From positions 434,001-498,000 of the forward strand of contig WOAB01000838.1 in assembly GCA_027886185.1 (NCBI GenBank): a DNA stretch of 64,000 nucleotides, in the 5' to 3' direction. Made by a program: the position numbers and the translations under genes. The stretch comes from Rheum nobile (lineage: Eukaryota; Streptophyta; Magnoliopsida; Caryophyllales; Polygonaceae). Under the pieces are notes generated by a model that saw only the letters and a program-made list of their open reading frames with translations, was not told the DNA's origin and ran no database searches. Below, piece by piece: positions 1-10,948 of this stretch (positions are counted from its first letter, which is position 1; every line of letters begins with the position of its first letter).

Positions 1-1259
1 GCCATTACCAACGGTAGTACGAGCTTCTCGAGTGACGAATACCTTGTTTCTGCTGGCAACAACGTCCGACTGACGTAGTATATCGGTGACTGCTTGGCAT
101 CCTCTTCCCTGATCAGTACTGCGCTTACGGCTGATTCTGACACTGCAAGATATAGAAATAAGGGCTCGTCGCCTTTAGGTTTGGTCAGTAACATGGGACT
201 GGCCAAGTACTCTTTCAAGTTCTGGAACGCTGCTTCGTGTTCTTCCGTCCATTAAAAGGACTTGTTTTTCCCGAGAGCATCGTGGAATGGTTTGCACTTG
301 TCGGATGATTTGGAGATGAATCTGTTCAGAGCTGCTATCCGACCCGTGAGCTTTTGTACATCTTTGATGCATCGGGGGGATCGAAGATTGACGAGATCCT
401 TGATATGTTCTGGGCTGGCTTCTATTCCTCTTTGTGTCACCATGTACCCCAAGAACTTCCCTGATGACACTCCGAAGGAACATTTAGTAGGGTTTAGTTT
501 CATATTGTACCTTTTGAGCACCTCGAAGCTGTCGCGTAGGTGGTCTATGTGATCTTCTTTCTTTTTGGACTTGACCAACATGTCGTCTATGTAGACTTCC
601 ATCGTGTCTCCGATCTGATCTTTGAACATCTTGTTGACTAGTCGCTGATAGGTAGCCCCTGCATTTTTTAGGCCAAAGGGCATTACTTTGTAACAGTAGA
701 TACCTTGGCTAGTGACGAATGCTGTTTTTTCCTGATCGTCGGGTTGCATGAGGATTTGATTATAGCCACTGAAAGCGTCCATGAAGGTAAGCATTTCGTG
801 CCCTGCTGTGGCGTCAACCATGGCGTCGATGTGGGGTAGTGGGAACGAGTCTTTGGGATAAGCCTTGTTGAGATCTGTGAAGTCGATGCAGACTCTCCAC
901 TTGCCATTCTTTTTCTGGACTACGACCACGTTGGCTAGCCACTCAGGATAATGGACTTCTCTTATTTTCCCTGTTTCCAATAAGCTCTTGACTTTGTCGT
1001 CAATTATCTTGTTCCGCTCAGGGGCAAACTTCCTGCGTTTTTGCTTAACAGGGGGATGAGATGGATCTACATTCAATTTATGCGTAATAATGTTTGGAGA
1101 TATTCCGACCATATCCTCATGCGACCATGCGAAGCAATCAGCGTTGATCCTAAGAAAATCAAGAAGTTGTTGTCTGGTCGAGTCGCCCAAGTCCGACCCG
1201 ACCCTTACCGTTTGGTTTGGCTTTGAAGGGTCCAGTACGATCTCGTCGAGTTTTTCCAT
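1..1259 (-). pseudogene. gypsy pol: reverse transcriptase and start of RNase H
   Basis: This encodes the RNA-dependent DNA polymerase that copies the element RNA. Visible RT motifs include WRVCIDFTDLNKAYPKD, the FMDAFSGYNQI block with a catalytic aspartate, the PFGLKNAGATYQ block and the YIDD catalytic box, followed by the connection region. An in-frame TAA at 252-254 interrupts it after KNKSF. The same frame then continues with WTEEHEAAF, and RNase H-type sequence (LFLYLAVSESAVSAVL) runs to the window edge. The upstream boundary is a stop near 1260-1305 in the same frame as the protease. It is clearly recognisable but not translatable as a whole. Confidence 0.88.
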
Positions 1260-1304
1260 TTCTGGTTCGATGTACCGACTGGATCCTTCGCCGCTCTATG
1301 ATTG

Positions 1305-2246
1305 CTATGCGGTCTGATGTTCGACTGCGTTCTTCATGGAAGCGACATAGCACTCTTTAGCGGTCCTTTGGTCTCCTCGGATTTCTTGTACTCCCCATTC
1401 AGTGGGAAACTTGATGACTTGATGATACGTCGAGGGTACCGCTCTCATAGCGTGTATCCATGGCTTGCCAAGAATACAATTGTAGGGAGATGGACAATCT
1501 AGGATCAAGAATTTCACCTGTTGGTTGATTCCTCCAGCGTATGTGGTTAGAATGATTTCACCAGTCGTATGTTTAACCTCACCGCTAAACCCGACCAGTG
1601 GGGTCGACTTTTTGATTAGGTCGTTTTCAGCTAGACCCATTTCTTTAAGAGCGTCGAGGGTCAAAAGATTGGTTGAACTCCCTGTATCGATTAGTACCCT
1701 TCGTATTAATCAATTACCAATAGACAAAGAGATTACCAGACCATCGTGGTGACCGTCCGATCCGTCGGAATCGAACTCGTCGAACATGACTGTCGGAAGG
1801 TTGGAGATCTTCCTTGGCCTTAATTCTGACGCCTCAGGCTTGTTGCCCTTGCTTTCCTTTGCGTGTCGCTTAGCCGCGGAGTATGTGTTCCCACATACGT
1901 CCGATCCACCTGAAATAGTATTGACAACTTTTGTATGGACGGGGGATGGAGGTTTGTTTTGTTTTACCTGGTCTCGTCGTTCCATGGTGGTTTTTGCCCG
2001 CTCCGAGATTACATCGTGCAGGAGCCCCTGTGCGAGCAGTCTTGCGACTTCCTTTCGCAGGGCGATGCATTCGTCGGTCGAATGACCATGATTGCCATGG
2101 AATTCGCACCATCGGCTCATGTCTTTTTTGACGTCCGGTCGGTCGCTCTTTCGGGGCCATCTTACTTCCTTTCCATATTTGTCGAAACTCTTGACGAGCT
2201 CCGACACAGAAACGTTGAAGTTGTAAGATTGGATCCTGGGAGGCAA
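1305..2246 (-). pseudogene. gypsy gag C-terminus (zinc knuckle) and protease
   Basis: This is the same frame as the upstream gag and the downstream RT. A zinc-knuckle-like CEFHGNHGHSTDEC motif lies near 2115-2160, as in Tat-group elements. An in-frame TGA at 1710-1712 follows LVISLSIGN. Protease begins right after it with the active-site motif VLIDTGSSTNLL, then FILDCPSPYNCILGKPW. The ORF stops again at 1305. The protease would mature the polyprotein inside the virus-like particle. Two nonsense codons in one otherwise open frame show recent point-mutational decay. Confidence 0.82.
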
Positions 2247-2261
2247 CGCCGTAACGTCTCT

Positions 2262-3553
2262 TCAGTCCTGGGACCTGTCTTGGAAAGAGTTTATCTGACT
2301 CAACTCGTTTTGATTACGAGAGTAGGGATGTGGACGTCTGTCTCTACGGTTGTCAGAGAGATTTTTACGATCAGATGGATCGGGCCCGCGTGAGGATTTT
2401 CGCGACTCACGGTCCTCTTCCAATCTTACCTCGGCCATGGTCTTGGCCTGGACGTCTTCGAAGCTTTTGCATGGGTACTTGGTAATCTCGTCGTAAAGGT
2501 TGCTGTCTTTGATCAGACCTTGTCTGAAGGCTTCGATGGAGGTTGTGACGTCGCAGTGGGGGATCACCACTTTCTCCTTATTGTACCTGTTGAGATAATT
2601 CCTGAGAGGTTCGTTATACCTTTGTGTGACTCGGTAGAGGTCACTCGACTGCTTTTCGAGCCTCCGACTACTGGCAAATTGACTTTTAAAGGAGTTGACC
2701 AGATCCGCAAACGATGCAATCGTTCCCTGAGGCAAACGCATAAACCAAGTTAGTGCGGAACCTGCGAGGGTCGTGCCAAAGCTTTTGCACATGACGGCCT
2801 CGCGGTTCTCCCTTGAAACAGATGCAGCCATTAACTTTTGTTTATATATAGAAATATGGTCATCTGGGTCGCTGGTGCCGTCGAATGTCGCCATGCTGGG
2901 AAGATGAAACTTCTTGGGGATCTCGACCCTGGCGATTTCTTCAATGAACGGGGATTCTTCGAATCCGCCGGTCGCTTCCCTCTCGATTGGCTGCGGGACT
3001 CCTGGAAGCCTGTTGAATCGATCGTCGATCGTCTTCATGTGTTGGTCGAGCGTCTGCTGGAAGAGAGCCAGGACGTCTGGTGGATTGGTAACCTGTGGTT
3101 CGTCGATTCGGGCCCCTGCCGACCCGATCGGTGTGGAAAAAGTGACATGGTTAGTCGAAAACGGATTGGTAATAGGAGTTCGAGATGTACCCTCTGCGTA
3201 TCCGGATCGTTGCACGCTCGGGGGCGTTGGCTCGACGTTGTCCATGTCGAGGCGTGTTCGGACGTTGCTGTGGATGGGCATACTCCTAGATCCCGAAGCC
3301 ATTGATTGTACCTACGACTTAAGAGACTCATTTTCACGGGTTAGTTGTGCGATCTCGGCTTCAGATTGGGTTGACAAGGCGGCGAGAGATTCGGTTTTTG
3401 GCGCTGCTGGGCTAGTTCCTCTTGGAGGGCGGCCATTTTTTGAGAAAGTTCTTGGAACTGGGTTGGAGTAGGATTTTCGGTTGGGTCCCCTGGAGTTTGG
3501 GTTCCGTTATCGAGACGTGGTTCTTCGGTGTTGGTAGATGAGTCGATAGTCAT
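2262..3553 (-). pseudogene. gypsy gag (capsid region)
   Basis: This is a Retrotrans_gag-type capsid protein, the structural shell of the particle. The most likely start is the ATG at 3553 (MTIDSSTNTEEP), followed by a short coiled-coil-like stretch (SQKMAALQEELAQQRQ). That frame ends at 3341, and the main capsid frame (2262-3302) lies in another register, so one frameshift separates them. The capsid core shows KFHLPSMATFDGTSDPDDHI and ALTWFMRLPQG, typical of plant gypsy Gag. A stop at 2262-2264 cuts it off from the zinc knuckle in the same frame. Confidence 0.8.
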
Positions 3554-3587
3554 GGTTGGAAAGTTTCGGAAGGATGATCGGCAATTT

Positions 3588-3605
3588 GCCCCACGGTGGG
3601 CGCCA
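3588..3605 (-). other. primer-binding site of the Tat-like gypsy element
   Basis: On the minus strand, four bases past the LTR terminal CA, the sequence TGGCGCCCACCGTGGGGC begins. TGGCGCC-type sites next to a plant gypsy LTR prime minus-strand DNA synthesis from a tRNA 3' end. I cannot say with certainty which tRNA is used. Confidence 0.7.
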
Positions 3606-3608
3606 AAT

Positions 3609-4280
3609 TGTTTTGGGGCGAAAAGATCGGACGACCTAAATCGCCTTAGATGAGGTAACTAGTCGATCGGGTGATAGAAAACAATCCAAACCAAATAGAT
3701 AATAGACAAGCAAAGAGCAAATGCATAATAGCAAAACGACTTTATTAGATAATATATTGATCGGATTGAATTGAGATACAACTTATCGTAATAAGGCAGA
3801 GTGATCTTATTGGATTCGACCGGTAATTCTTAGGTTGCGATCGGTGGCGAATAAGCGGGGGTGATTGCTGGAGAGCTAGACGGGCAGTGAAAGTGTTGTT
3901 CTGTTTTGTTTCTAAACGAGAATGCTTGAGTGCGTAACGTGCTTGTATCCGTCCCCCTCTTATCTTCCTCTTCGTCCATATATGGTAAGTTCTTCGTGCC
4001 TCTGACCGTTATATTTCGATCCCATCCTTATCTTCAACGCCGGGATTTAATTACGGAGATTCTGTCACTAATTGCTGCTATTATGGTGTTGTGTAAATGC
4101 TGTGGCCGTTGATCAATCCTGGAATTTAATGCTTGGCAGGATCTTCGCGATCTTGTCGGAGGACGTTCGACTGGAGAAGCCTCGTCGCCTTCTCTGGGTT
4201 TCTCTTCTGTTCTTCCGATCTGTCGTGGGCCTGGGCTTGTCTTGCTCGATCCACCTTCCCAGGGGACGTCAGGCCCAACA
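3609..4280 (-). repeat. 5' LTR of the Tat-like gypsy element (672 bp)
   Basis: Read on the minus strand it begins TGTTGGGCC and ends CAAAACA, so the termini form the short inverted repeat TGTT/AACA. The inner edge abuts the primer-binding site. The outer edge abuts LINE coding sequence, with GTATG as the flanking pentamer. The partner LTR is not in the window, so the borders cannot be checked by LTR-LTR alignment. Confidence 0.75.
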
Positions 4281-5674
4281 CATACCATCTGGTCCTGTGG
4301 ATTTATTGCTCCCGATGCTAAAAACAACATTTTTAATTTCTTCGTTAGAGACATGTTTGGTCAGTTCCTCATTTTCTTGGTCAGAAATTTCTTTGTTGAT
4401 ATTACCGAGGTAATCTTGTAAAATATCATGATTAATTCTACCTTTTTTTAATCTTTTTTCAAAGTCAGTTCTAATTTCATTGCAAATGTTTTCCAGACCA
4501 ATGATAATACTACCATCATTAGTCCTGATTTCCCGAATGATTTTCCTGCTACGTCTTCCATTTGCAATTCTGTGGAAGTAATTAGTGTTAGAATCTAGTA
4601 ATTTTATATGTTTAGTTTTTGCTCTTTGACTCCAGTATTTCTTTTAGTATGATAAGAGGTTTTCTTTCTTATTAAGAAGTCTGTGTTGTTTTGCAATAAG
4701 GTTTTGATTTGGGTCTATTAAAATATCTTTTTGGATTTTTGAGAGGTTTTCCTCTGTTTCATGTAGTTGTTTGAAGATATTTCTGAATGTTGTTTTATTC
4801 CATTTTTTGCACTTATTTTTAATGCTAGTGTTTTCTTCACTAAGTTATACATGTGGGAGCCTTGTGTATCAATTCTCCAAGCTTGTTTAACAACGTTTTC
4901 AAAATCTTTTCTGTGAGTCCACGTTTTTTCAAATTTGAAGGGTTGAGCATTAATAGGGTTCGGGTTTTCTAGTTCTACTGTGATAGGACAGTGATCAGAA
5001 GATGTGAAGGCATATTTTTTAGTATAAATACCTGGGAACCATTGAAGGATTTGGTCATGAAGAACTTTGTCTAACTTCTCATAGATATTGTTTATCTCAG
5101 CTGTGTTTTGCCTCCAAGTGAATTCCCCTCCTTGAGTAGGAATTTCTAAAAGGTCACAATTATTCTTGAACTGGTTAAGTTTTAAGAATCTTGACGGATG
5201 TGGATGGCCACCTCCTTTCTTTTCATTGTTGTTAGTAATCTCATTTAAATATCCAATGATAAGGTAAGGCATGTGTGTGTTTTTGATAAAATTTGTTAGT
5301 GGATCCCAGAATGCTATTTTCTCATTCTCTTTAGGAGGAGCATATGTGAAAATGAGCATCATGTAATAGTTTTTATCAATTATTTTATATTTAATGACAA
5401 TAAATCTTTTATCAATGTGGATAAGTTCACATATTTCATTATAGAGTTGGTATGCCTTCCACATAACACAGATGCCCCTAGCGAACCCAGCGGCAAGTGA
5501 GAAATGGAAGGTGTCAAATCATGCTTTTTGCCAGATGGATTGATTAGGTTCCTTGGCGATTTTAGTTTCAACTAGTGCTATAATTTGTATTTTTTCCATT
5601 TTACAGAATGATTCGATATCAGTCCAAAGATTTTTACGACTGATAACCCGACAATTTCATAGGCTTATCTTCAT
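4281..5674 (-). pseudogene. LINE ORF2: endonuclease and N-terminal reverse transcriptase
   Basis: The probable start at 5674 gives MKISL, then a TGA where the family has tryptophan, then NCRV; this matches the usual opening of plant L1 apurinic-type endonucleases. Later landmarks are ALVETK, the metal-binding region (GYLNEI, normally GDFNEI) and the catalytic SSDHCPI near 4990. A second stop follows WQKA near 5520. A frameshift lies at about 4720-4730, after which another frame continues through HRIANGRRSRKI and GSIIIGLENI to NEEIKNVVFSIGSNKSTGPDGM, the N-terminal RT signature. The protein would nick DNA and prime reverse transcription at the nick. At least three nonsense codons, one frameshift and the insertion make it inactive. 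Confidence 0.85.
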
Positions 5675-7992
5675 AAAACACCATGTAGAGATTTTGCAAG
5701 TGAGTATGGTCTTGCATTGTTGTTTATATTTTTCATGAAATTTACTTGTGTAGAAAGGTTGTTGGTTTTAATCATTTTATTTGTATCATGGTCAATTTCA
5801 ATGGCCTTGTCAGTTATAACAATAGATGTGAAGTGTTCATATTGAGAAGTTGTGAAGCTCAAAAATACACAGTCTAAAGTATGTAGAATCTTGTATTGAG
5901 GGGGTAACCTCAATGATTATATAGTGAGGGGTAACCTCAATGATTATATGATTGAGACAGGCTTGTGAAGCCTTAGAGTCGACTTCTCCAGTAAACAGAG
6001 AAGTTGTTTGGTAATCATAGGTAGATATATTGATAGGTAGAATATCAGAATAGATCATAGATAGTAAACATAAATAAATATCAATTAAGGAAAAAAATCC
6101 TTTATACTTATGATATGTCGGTTGGAGTATAGGTTTTGTGAAACACTCAAAACCCCAAAATAAAGATTTTGCATACATAGATATGATAAGGAGTTCACAG
6201 TAATCAGGACAAAAAGTCAAGTAGTGATGGGTGACTACATTAACCATACCCTGGATTTCCTTTAGGGAATACCAAAATTGAGATCTTGGCATTCCCCAAA
6301 CAGAGATCTCAGCATAATGGTGTGTCAGAGGAGCTTCATCTCTTGTTGTGAAAGTATTAGGATCCAGAAGCCTGTAAGAAGATAAGGGAGGCTAAATTAG
6401 AGTATCGTTTGAGCAGATCGCAAATAGTAAACATGTATATGATGTAACCAAGGAAGTAACTCCATTCATAATTGATATTAGGTGGACAGTAACAATTAGT
6501 AAGGGTGAAGAAAAAGAGATTAAGAAGATTAGAGCAGTTAAAAGGTTGGTAGAAACTAGTTAGAAGCAAAGGAAAAACCGAAGTAATCTCCATGATAATG
6601 AGTCGAATAGTAGGTAGAATGCCAAGATTTAAGGGATTTCTGCAACGAGCAATACAATAAAGTGAAGTCTAAATTCAAGATGTTAGTGAGCACACAATAG
6701 GATGCCATATTGTCTAGACTGAGAACAGGGCAACAAAACATAGAGTAATTATGGGGAGTAGGGTTATTGAGATGAGTTTGGTATAGGAGGTGATTGTAAT
6801 AGAATTTCAACCCGGTGGGTTTAGGACCCTTACTAGTAGTATAGGTCGGATTATTATCCTTAGACGAAATATCAATGGTATTTTTTGAAAACAGTAAGAG
6901 TTTTGGTAAGGGATCTTGCTTGTGAAGCAAATACAGACATGGTATCATAACAACAGACAATAATGAAGGTTTTAATACCTTTATCCTTATGCGGTAAAGG
7001 AACACACACAAAATTTAGGGAGCAATCAATTGCATAGACAACATTGATATTATTAAGGGGGTTAGCAGTAGATGAGGCTTGTGAAGCCTTAGTGAGCCAG
7101 ATATCAGTAAGAAGATAACGTTCTTTCCCCAAATCAAGGAAATAATACCAGATAAAATAAGTGTATTGATCAAACACACATATCATATCAGTAGAGCAGT
7201 AAAGAAGCAGTTTAGCAAATAGAGGGAACCACAATGAGTAAATTAAGAGGTAAAGTAAGAGATAGAGTTCAAGAATGGGGTTAATACACCTTGGATTGAG
7301 GTAGATTTGTATCAAGAGAGGAGGAGCATTCTGGAACCAAGCTGTGACCCCAACTCCCTCAACCGCTCCAGAAATCCAGAGCCGCAAGCTTTGCTGAAAG
7401 GTCTTTGCAGAAGCCGTCTTCAGGGGGGAATAGATCGGTGTAACCCGAGGAACCACCATAGTAGATACGAAACATGAACCGCGAGAAGACAGAACTCGGG
7501 GCTTGGGACTGTTTTGAGGCTAATAAGTTGGTGACGAGATGAGCAATTGAGGCCCTATCCAGGAGGGACGAACTCCTTGAACATATTGGCGGTGAGTTGG
7601 GTGGATCTGGAACAGATCTTGAGGATCTGGAGCTGCTTGATCGAGTTCAAGCAAGAAGCTCGACACCCACCAAGATATAGAGCAAGGAGGGGTAGACTCG
7701 GACGGCGCCGGCAAGGGAGGTTGAAGATCGGAGAGCGATGGCGAAAGTGACTTCGGAGACGAGATCGAAGAGCTTTTTGAAATAAGCCTTTTTTCGAAGC
7801 CAAGATTTGGGTAAAAGTTGAAGAGAAAGCCATATAGCTTAATTAATTGCTTCCATTTGAAAGGAAGACATCTTCTAGAGGAAGATTGAGTAAGGGAAGT
7901 GGTTGAGTTTTGGTTGAGTTTGGTGTGGCGCCGAGTAGAGGAGAGAAGGGAAAGAGAGTTTTTTAGGCTAGGGTTCTCCATTTCAGTTTAGT
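5675..7992 (-). other. Region upstream of the LINE ORF2, no recognised gene
   Basis: This AT-rich stretch of about 2.3 kb has several open frames of 80-195 codons on the minus strand (for example 5837-6292, 6556-7011 and 6872-7459), but none shows a domain I recognise. LINE ORF1 signatures (DUF4283-like core, CCHC knuckle) were looked for and not found. The distal part (7520-7981) has a serine/proline-rich frame starting MENPSLKNS, resembling a transcribed 5' leader. It may be the decayed 5' part of the LINE or unrelated DNA. Confidence 0.35.
5899..5949. repeat. Two-copy tandem repeat, 27-bp period
   Basis: The segment GGGGTAACCTCAATGATTAT occurs twice in direct succession with a period of about 27 bp. 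It looks like a small slippage or repair duplication with no coding meaning. Confidence 0.8.
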
Positions 7993-8761
7993 TGATATTT
8001 TAATTTAGTTGAGCTTGGTCCTGACTGAGGAACCTGAAGGAATTGTGTCCTTTAATCAAATGTGCAATTACCGAACATGGAATATGACTATTAATGGAGA
8101 TTTACAATCCGGGTATTTTAGGGATCGTAGTGCTTTGCTAGAAGCCAACTACGATTAATGGACTTAATCGGGTTAGGCCCATGGCTATAATAACCGGGTC
8201 CTATGAGGTCACACACATAAAGTTATCGGGCTGGATCAAACTGAACCGGAAGCCCATGTTGAACATGGAATTTCAGCCCTATGACTTAAGTTGGGAGATT
8301 GGCTTTATTATTAATGGATAAGAGTTACCATTAATAATTACTAGATAAGGAGATATCTTATTAGAAGATATAGATACAATATACAGATATTATATTTATT
8401 ACCAAAGATAAGATATGATCTTATAAGTAATCGTTACCAAAAGGGAATAACTCACACTTTCCTCTCCTCCATAATCTGCACGGCCGAACCCTCCCTGAAG
8501 CCAAGCTTGTGCCTTTCGTTCATTCGTTCTAGAAGACGAGACGAAAGGCAATCCGGATTCAAGACTTGTGTGGACCAAGTAGAGAAGCCACACTTGGGGC
8601 TTTCGATCTCCGCTGAAACTCTGTCGGAGCATTTCAGATTCGCATAAAAAAGGTATGTAACTCTATTTCTACTTGATCCCTATTGATTCATGCATGAGAT
8701 CCTTGTTAGATGCTAGAAAATAATTTTCTGTATTTCCGCTTATACGCATCTATTTACAACA
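7993..8761 (+). repeat. Probable solo or remnant copia-type LTR
   Basis: The stretch has the look of a plant copia LTR: a TG start, polyadenylation-type AT-rich middle parts, a U5-like end with ATTTCCGCTTATACGC and a terminal ACAACA. No primer-binding site, coding region or partner copy lies next to it, and no target-site duplication was found. The call rests on composition and phrase resemblance, so borders are approximate. An alternative is plain promoter-like host DNA. Confidence 0.4.
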
Positions 8762-9497
8762 GAACCCTCATGGCTGACTATTTACCTGTAAGAAAATTGC
8801 TATTTCTTGTTGATAGATTCGGGTTTATGCACTGCCACATTGGATGTGAGAATTCTGACACATGTCATCTTTCTATTCATTGTATTGACTTGTAAATTTA
8901 TACAATTTATTATTATTATTTCATGGTACGTCAAAGTTCAACAACTTCACAAACTCGCTACTTATACATCTTGTGAGGGAGAGGAGGCCTAGCGGTCGCA
9001 CTACATCGTGGAGGACGATCGAAGAAATCCACTCCATGTGTACTCTCTTCTCCTTTGTTTAGTTTCTGTTTTTGATGCTTAAATTTCAGATCTGCTTCAA
9101 AATTTCAGTTTTAAATGATTGGAAAGTATGTGGGTGGAACTTAGAAGTAAAATTTTGATGAGTACATCCTAGTTTTGAACTTGTCCAGTACTTCGATAGA
9201 TGGATTAATACTTAATTAGCCAGGTTTTGCCCCTCAATTTTGAACTTTTTTCGACAAAAAATGGAATTTTTAAACTTGGCCTGCACTTTGATAGATAGGT
9301 TCAATCTTATTTAGCCTTGTAGAAGTTTGAAACCAAGCTAATAGGTCTAGTTGGTAACTGCCCCAAGTAGCAGAACCTAAAAATATTTATTTCTTATTTT
9401 ACAATGTTTAGGATATCAACGTGAAGCTCCTATGGGATAGCATTTTTAACTTTGTTAATCTACAAGGAGGCTTATAAGAATTCAGTTCAAGTAGTTC
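8762..9497. other. Non-coding spacer
   Basis: No ORF, RNA gene or repeat structure was recognised. The sequence is AT-rich and intron-like. It ends where sequence homologous to the Sir-1 3' internal region begins, near 9498. Confidence 0.5.
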
Positions 9498-9857
9498 CCT
9501 AGGGTTCCACTCCCCTCTTCTATCCTTATTTTGTCTATGTCAAGTTGCATATTTCACATCGACATCCTGCACTTGAAAAGTTAATGGATCTTTTCGATGA
9601 TGTCAAAAGGGGGAAGAATGGATAGGAACCTTGAACTCTTGAAACTACTGGACTTATAGGAAATCTGAACCCGTTCCCTTTCTGAGGGGGAACTCGAATA
9701 ACTTAGTTCCTTTACTTAGGGGGAATTTGAAACTATTGAATGTTCTCTCATTATCTCATAAAGTTGTAAATCTCTTAGCTCAACTGTTCTAATGAATTTC
9801 ATGTCCTTAGTATGGTGTCAGGTTCCTTATATTTGTTATCATCAAAAAGGGGGAAAT
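9498..9857 (+). repeat. Orphan copy of the 3' internal end lying outside the 5' LTR
   Basis: From AGTAGTTCCCTAGGG onward this segment matches 17556-17915, the region between the third ORF and the 3' LTR of Sir-1, including all the polypurine tracts. It sits directly against the 5' LTR, as if that LTR were the 3' LTR of a preceding tandem copy. The left border shows no polypurine tract and no target duplication. Confidence 0.85.
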
Positions 9858-10893
9858 TGTTAGGAAATGGAACTCAGGAACCTCAGTTCACATGAGAGTT
9901 TCTTTCCTCAGTTTCTCTACTTTTGAAGATGAAAAATACTTTGATACTAATGTTTTATCTCAAAGATGTGTTTAAAGGAACCACAGTACGTGACTTTGCT
10001 TTTCCCGATGAAGCTGGGAACACAGAACCTCGGACAAAAGATGGTGAAAATGACTTGAGCAAAGCTTCTAAAGCCTGCCACCATCCAAAGGAAAGCTCCA
10101 AGATGTCTAGAACACTGAACCCCAGACAAAGGTTGCTGAAAGCGACATGTCACAAGGCTGTCACCATCTAGAGGATAGTTCCAAAGTGTCTAGGTTGCTG
10201 AACCTCAGACGAAAGGAGTTGGACAACGACATGACAGACTTGCCTGAAGCAGTTGACCAACCAATGTGGATTCTGAGTTGCCTAGGTTGTTGGTACATGT
10301 CTAAGTCAACGTGAATCAAGGATTACCACACAACCTAGGTCAAGCTTACTCTGTGGGAACCAAGAGAAGATCCAACCTCGAGGATCCACTATATAAGAAA
10401 GATAAGCTCCGCTGTTATCTTCAAGCACTACAACAAGAATCACACTTCATAGAAAACATCATAGTGTGAGCTCTCAATCAGATCGTTAACTGAAACCAAG
10501 ATCAAGAGGAACCAGTCAAGGAATCTGAGATCTGTGTGCTAGTTCCTGTGACTGTAAGTGAGTTAGTTCCTTAGTGCTTAGGACTGCTTCTTGGATTGAT
10601 TATACTTTCTGTTAAGTTTATCTAGGATTGTCTAACTGTGTGTAAGACAAAGAAACTGTGTGTTTGTTCCTAGAGTAATCTGTAACCGAAGTGATAAGAA
10701 ATCAAGAAGTAGACCTTGAAATCCTTTCGAAAGAAAGGTAGTGGTTTTTATCCTAGATTGCTAGTTGACAATCGAAGGTTTCCACTATAAGGAACTTGTT
10801 CATTTATATTTGATTGTTTATTTCCGCTACGAAGGGAACTGTAATCTGTATTCTCAGTTTCCTTGTTCTTAATCTAACAATCACGATCCTACA
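9858..10893 (+). repeat. 5' LTR of Sir-1 (1036 bp)
   Basis: It begins TGTTAGGA and ends TCCTACA, the imperfect inverted termini shared by all Sir elements here. It aligns along its length with the LTR at 17916-19037 but lacks 86 bp near 9981, just after GGAACCACAG. A TATA-like box lies at 10390. It is followed after two bases by the primer-binding site. Confidence 0.92.
10390..10397 (+). promoter_or_regulatory. TATA-like box in the Sir-1 5' LTR
   Basis: TATATAAG lies in the middle of the LTR and is conserved at the matching place in the 3' LTR (about 18534). Other Sir LTRs have TATAAAAG at this place. It probably sets the transcription start of the genomic RNA. Confidence 0.55.
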
Positions 10894-10895
10894 AT

Positions 10896-10907
10896 TGGTA
10901 TCAGAGA
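10896..10907 (+). other. Primer-binding site, initiator tRNA-Met type
   Basis: TGGTATCAGAGA starts two bases after the LTR. The plant iMet site TGGTATCAGAGC is intact in Sir-2, Sir-3 and Sir-4; here the last base has changed. Confidence 0.88.
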
Positions 10908-10948
10908 AGGAAAAGCTTTAGATCTTTGTTTAAGTTTGCAGATCTAAG

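Larger units (their letters stand above)
1..4280 (-). mobile_element. Ty3/gypsy element (Tat-like), 5' portion
   Basis: The element reads right to left: a 5' LTR (3609-4280), a primer-binding site, then gag, zinc knuckle, protease, reverse transcriptase and the start of RNase H, which runs off the window at base 1. Gag, protease and RT share one frame broken by nonsense codons, so this copy is dead. The Gag pattern and the RT wording resemble the Tat/Retand/Ogre group; that assignment is by eye. It is inserted into a LINE reverse transcriptase coding region: LINE reading frame is found directly beyond the LTR edge at 4280/4281. The left LTR and the second target-site copy lie outside the window. 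Confidence 0.85.
4281..7992 (-). mobile_element. L1-type LINE remnant, interrupted by the gypsy element
   Basis: The left part (4281-5674) holds the endonuclease domain and the beginning of reverse transcriptase of a non-LTR retrotransposon. The RT is broken at its GPDGM motif by the gypsy LTR, so the rest of the LINE should lie beyond the left edge of the window. The extent to the right is uncertain. 5675-7992 lacks a recognisable LINE ORF1, but its GC-richer far end near 7520-7980 could be the LINE 5' UTR. No poly(A) tail or target-site duplication is visible. Confidence 0.6.

Noticed and set aside
7520..7981. Host gene starting MENPSLKNS on the minus strand
   Set aside because: Low-complexity Ser/Pro-rich composition, no domain and no supporting downstream exon; more likely a LINE leader or spurious frame.
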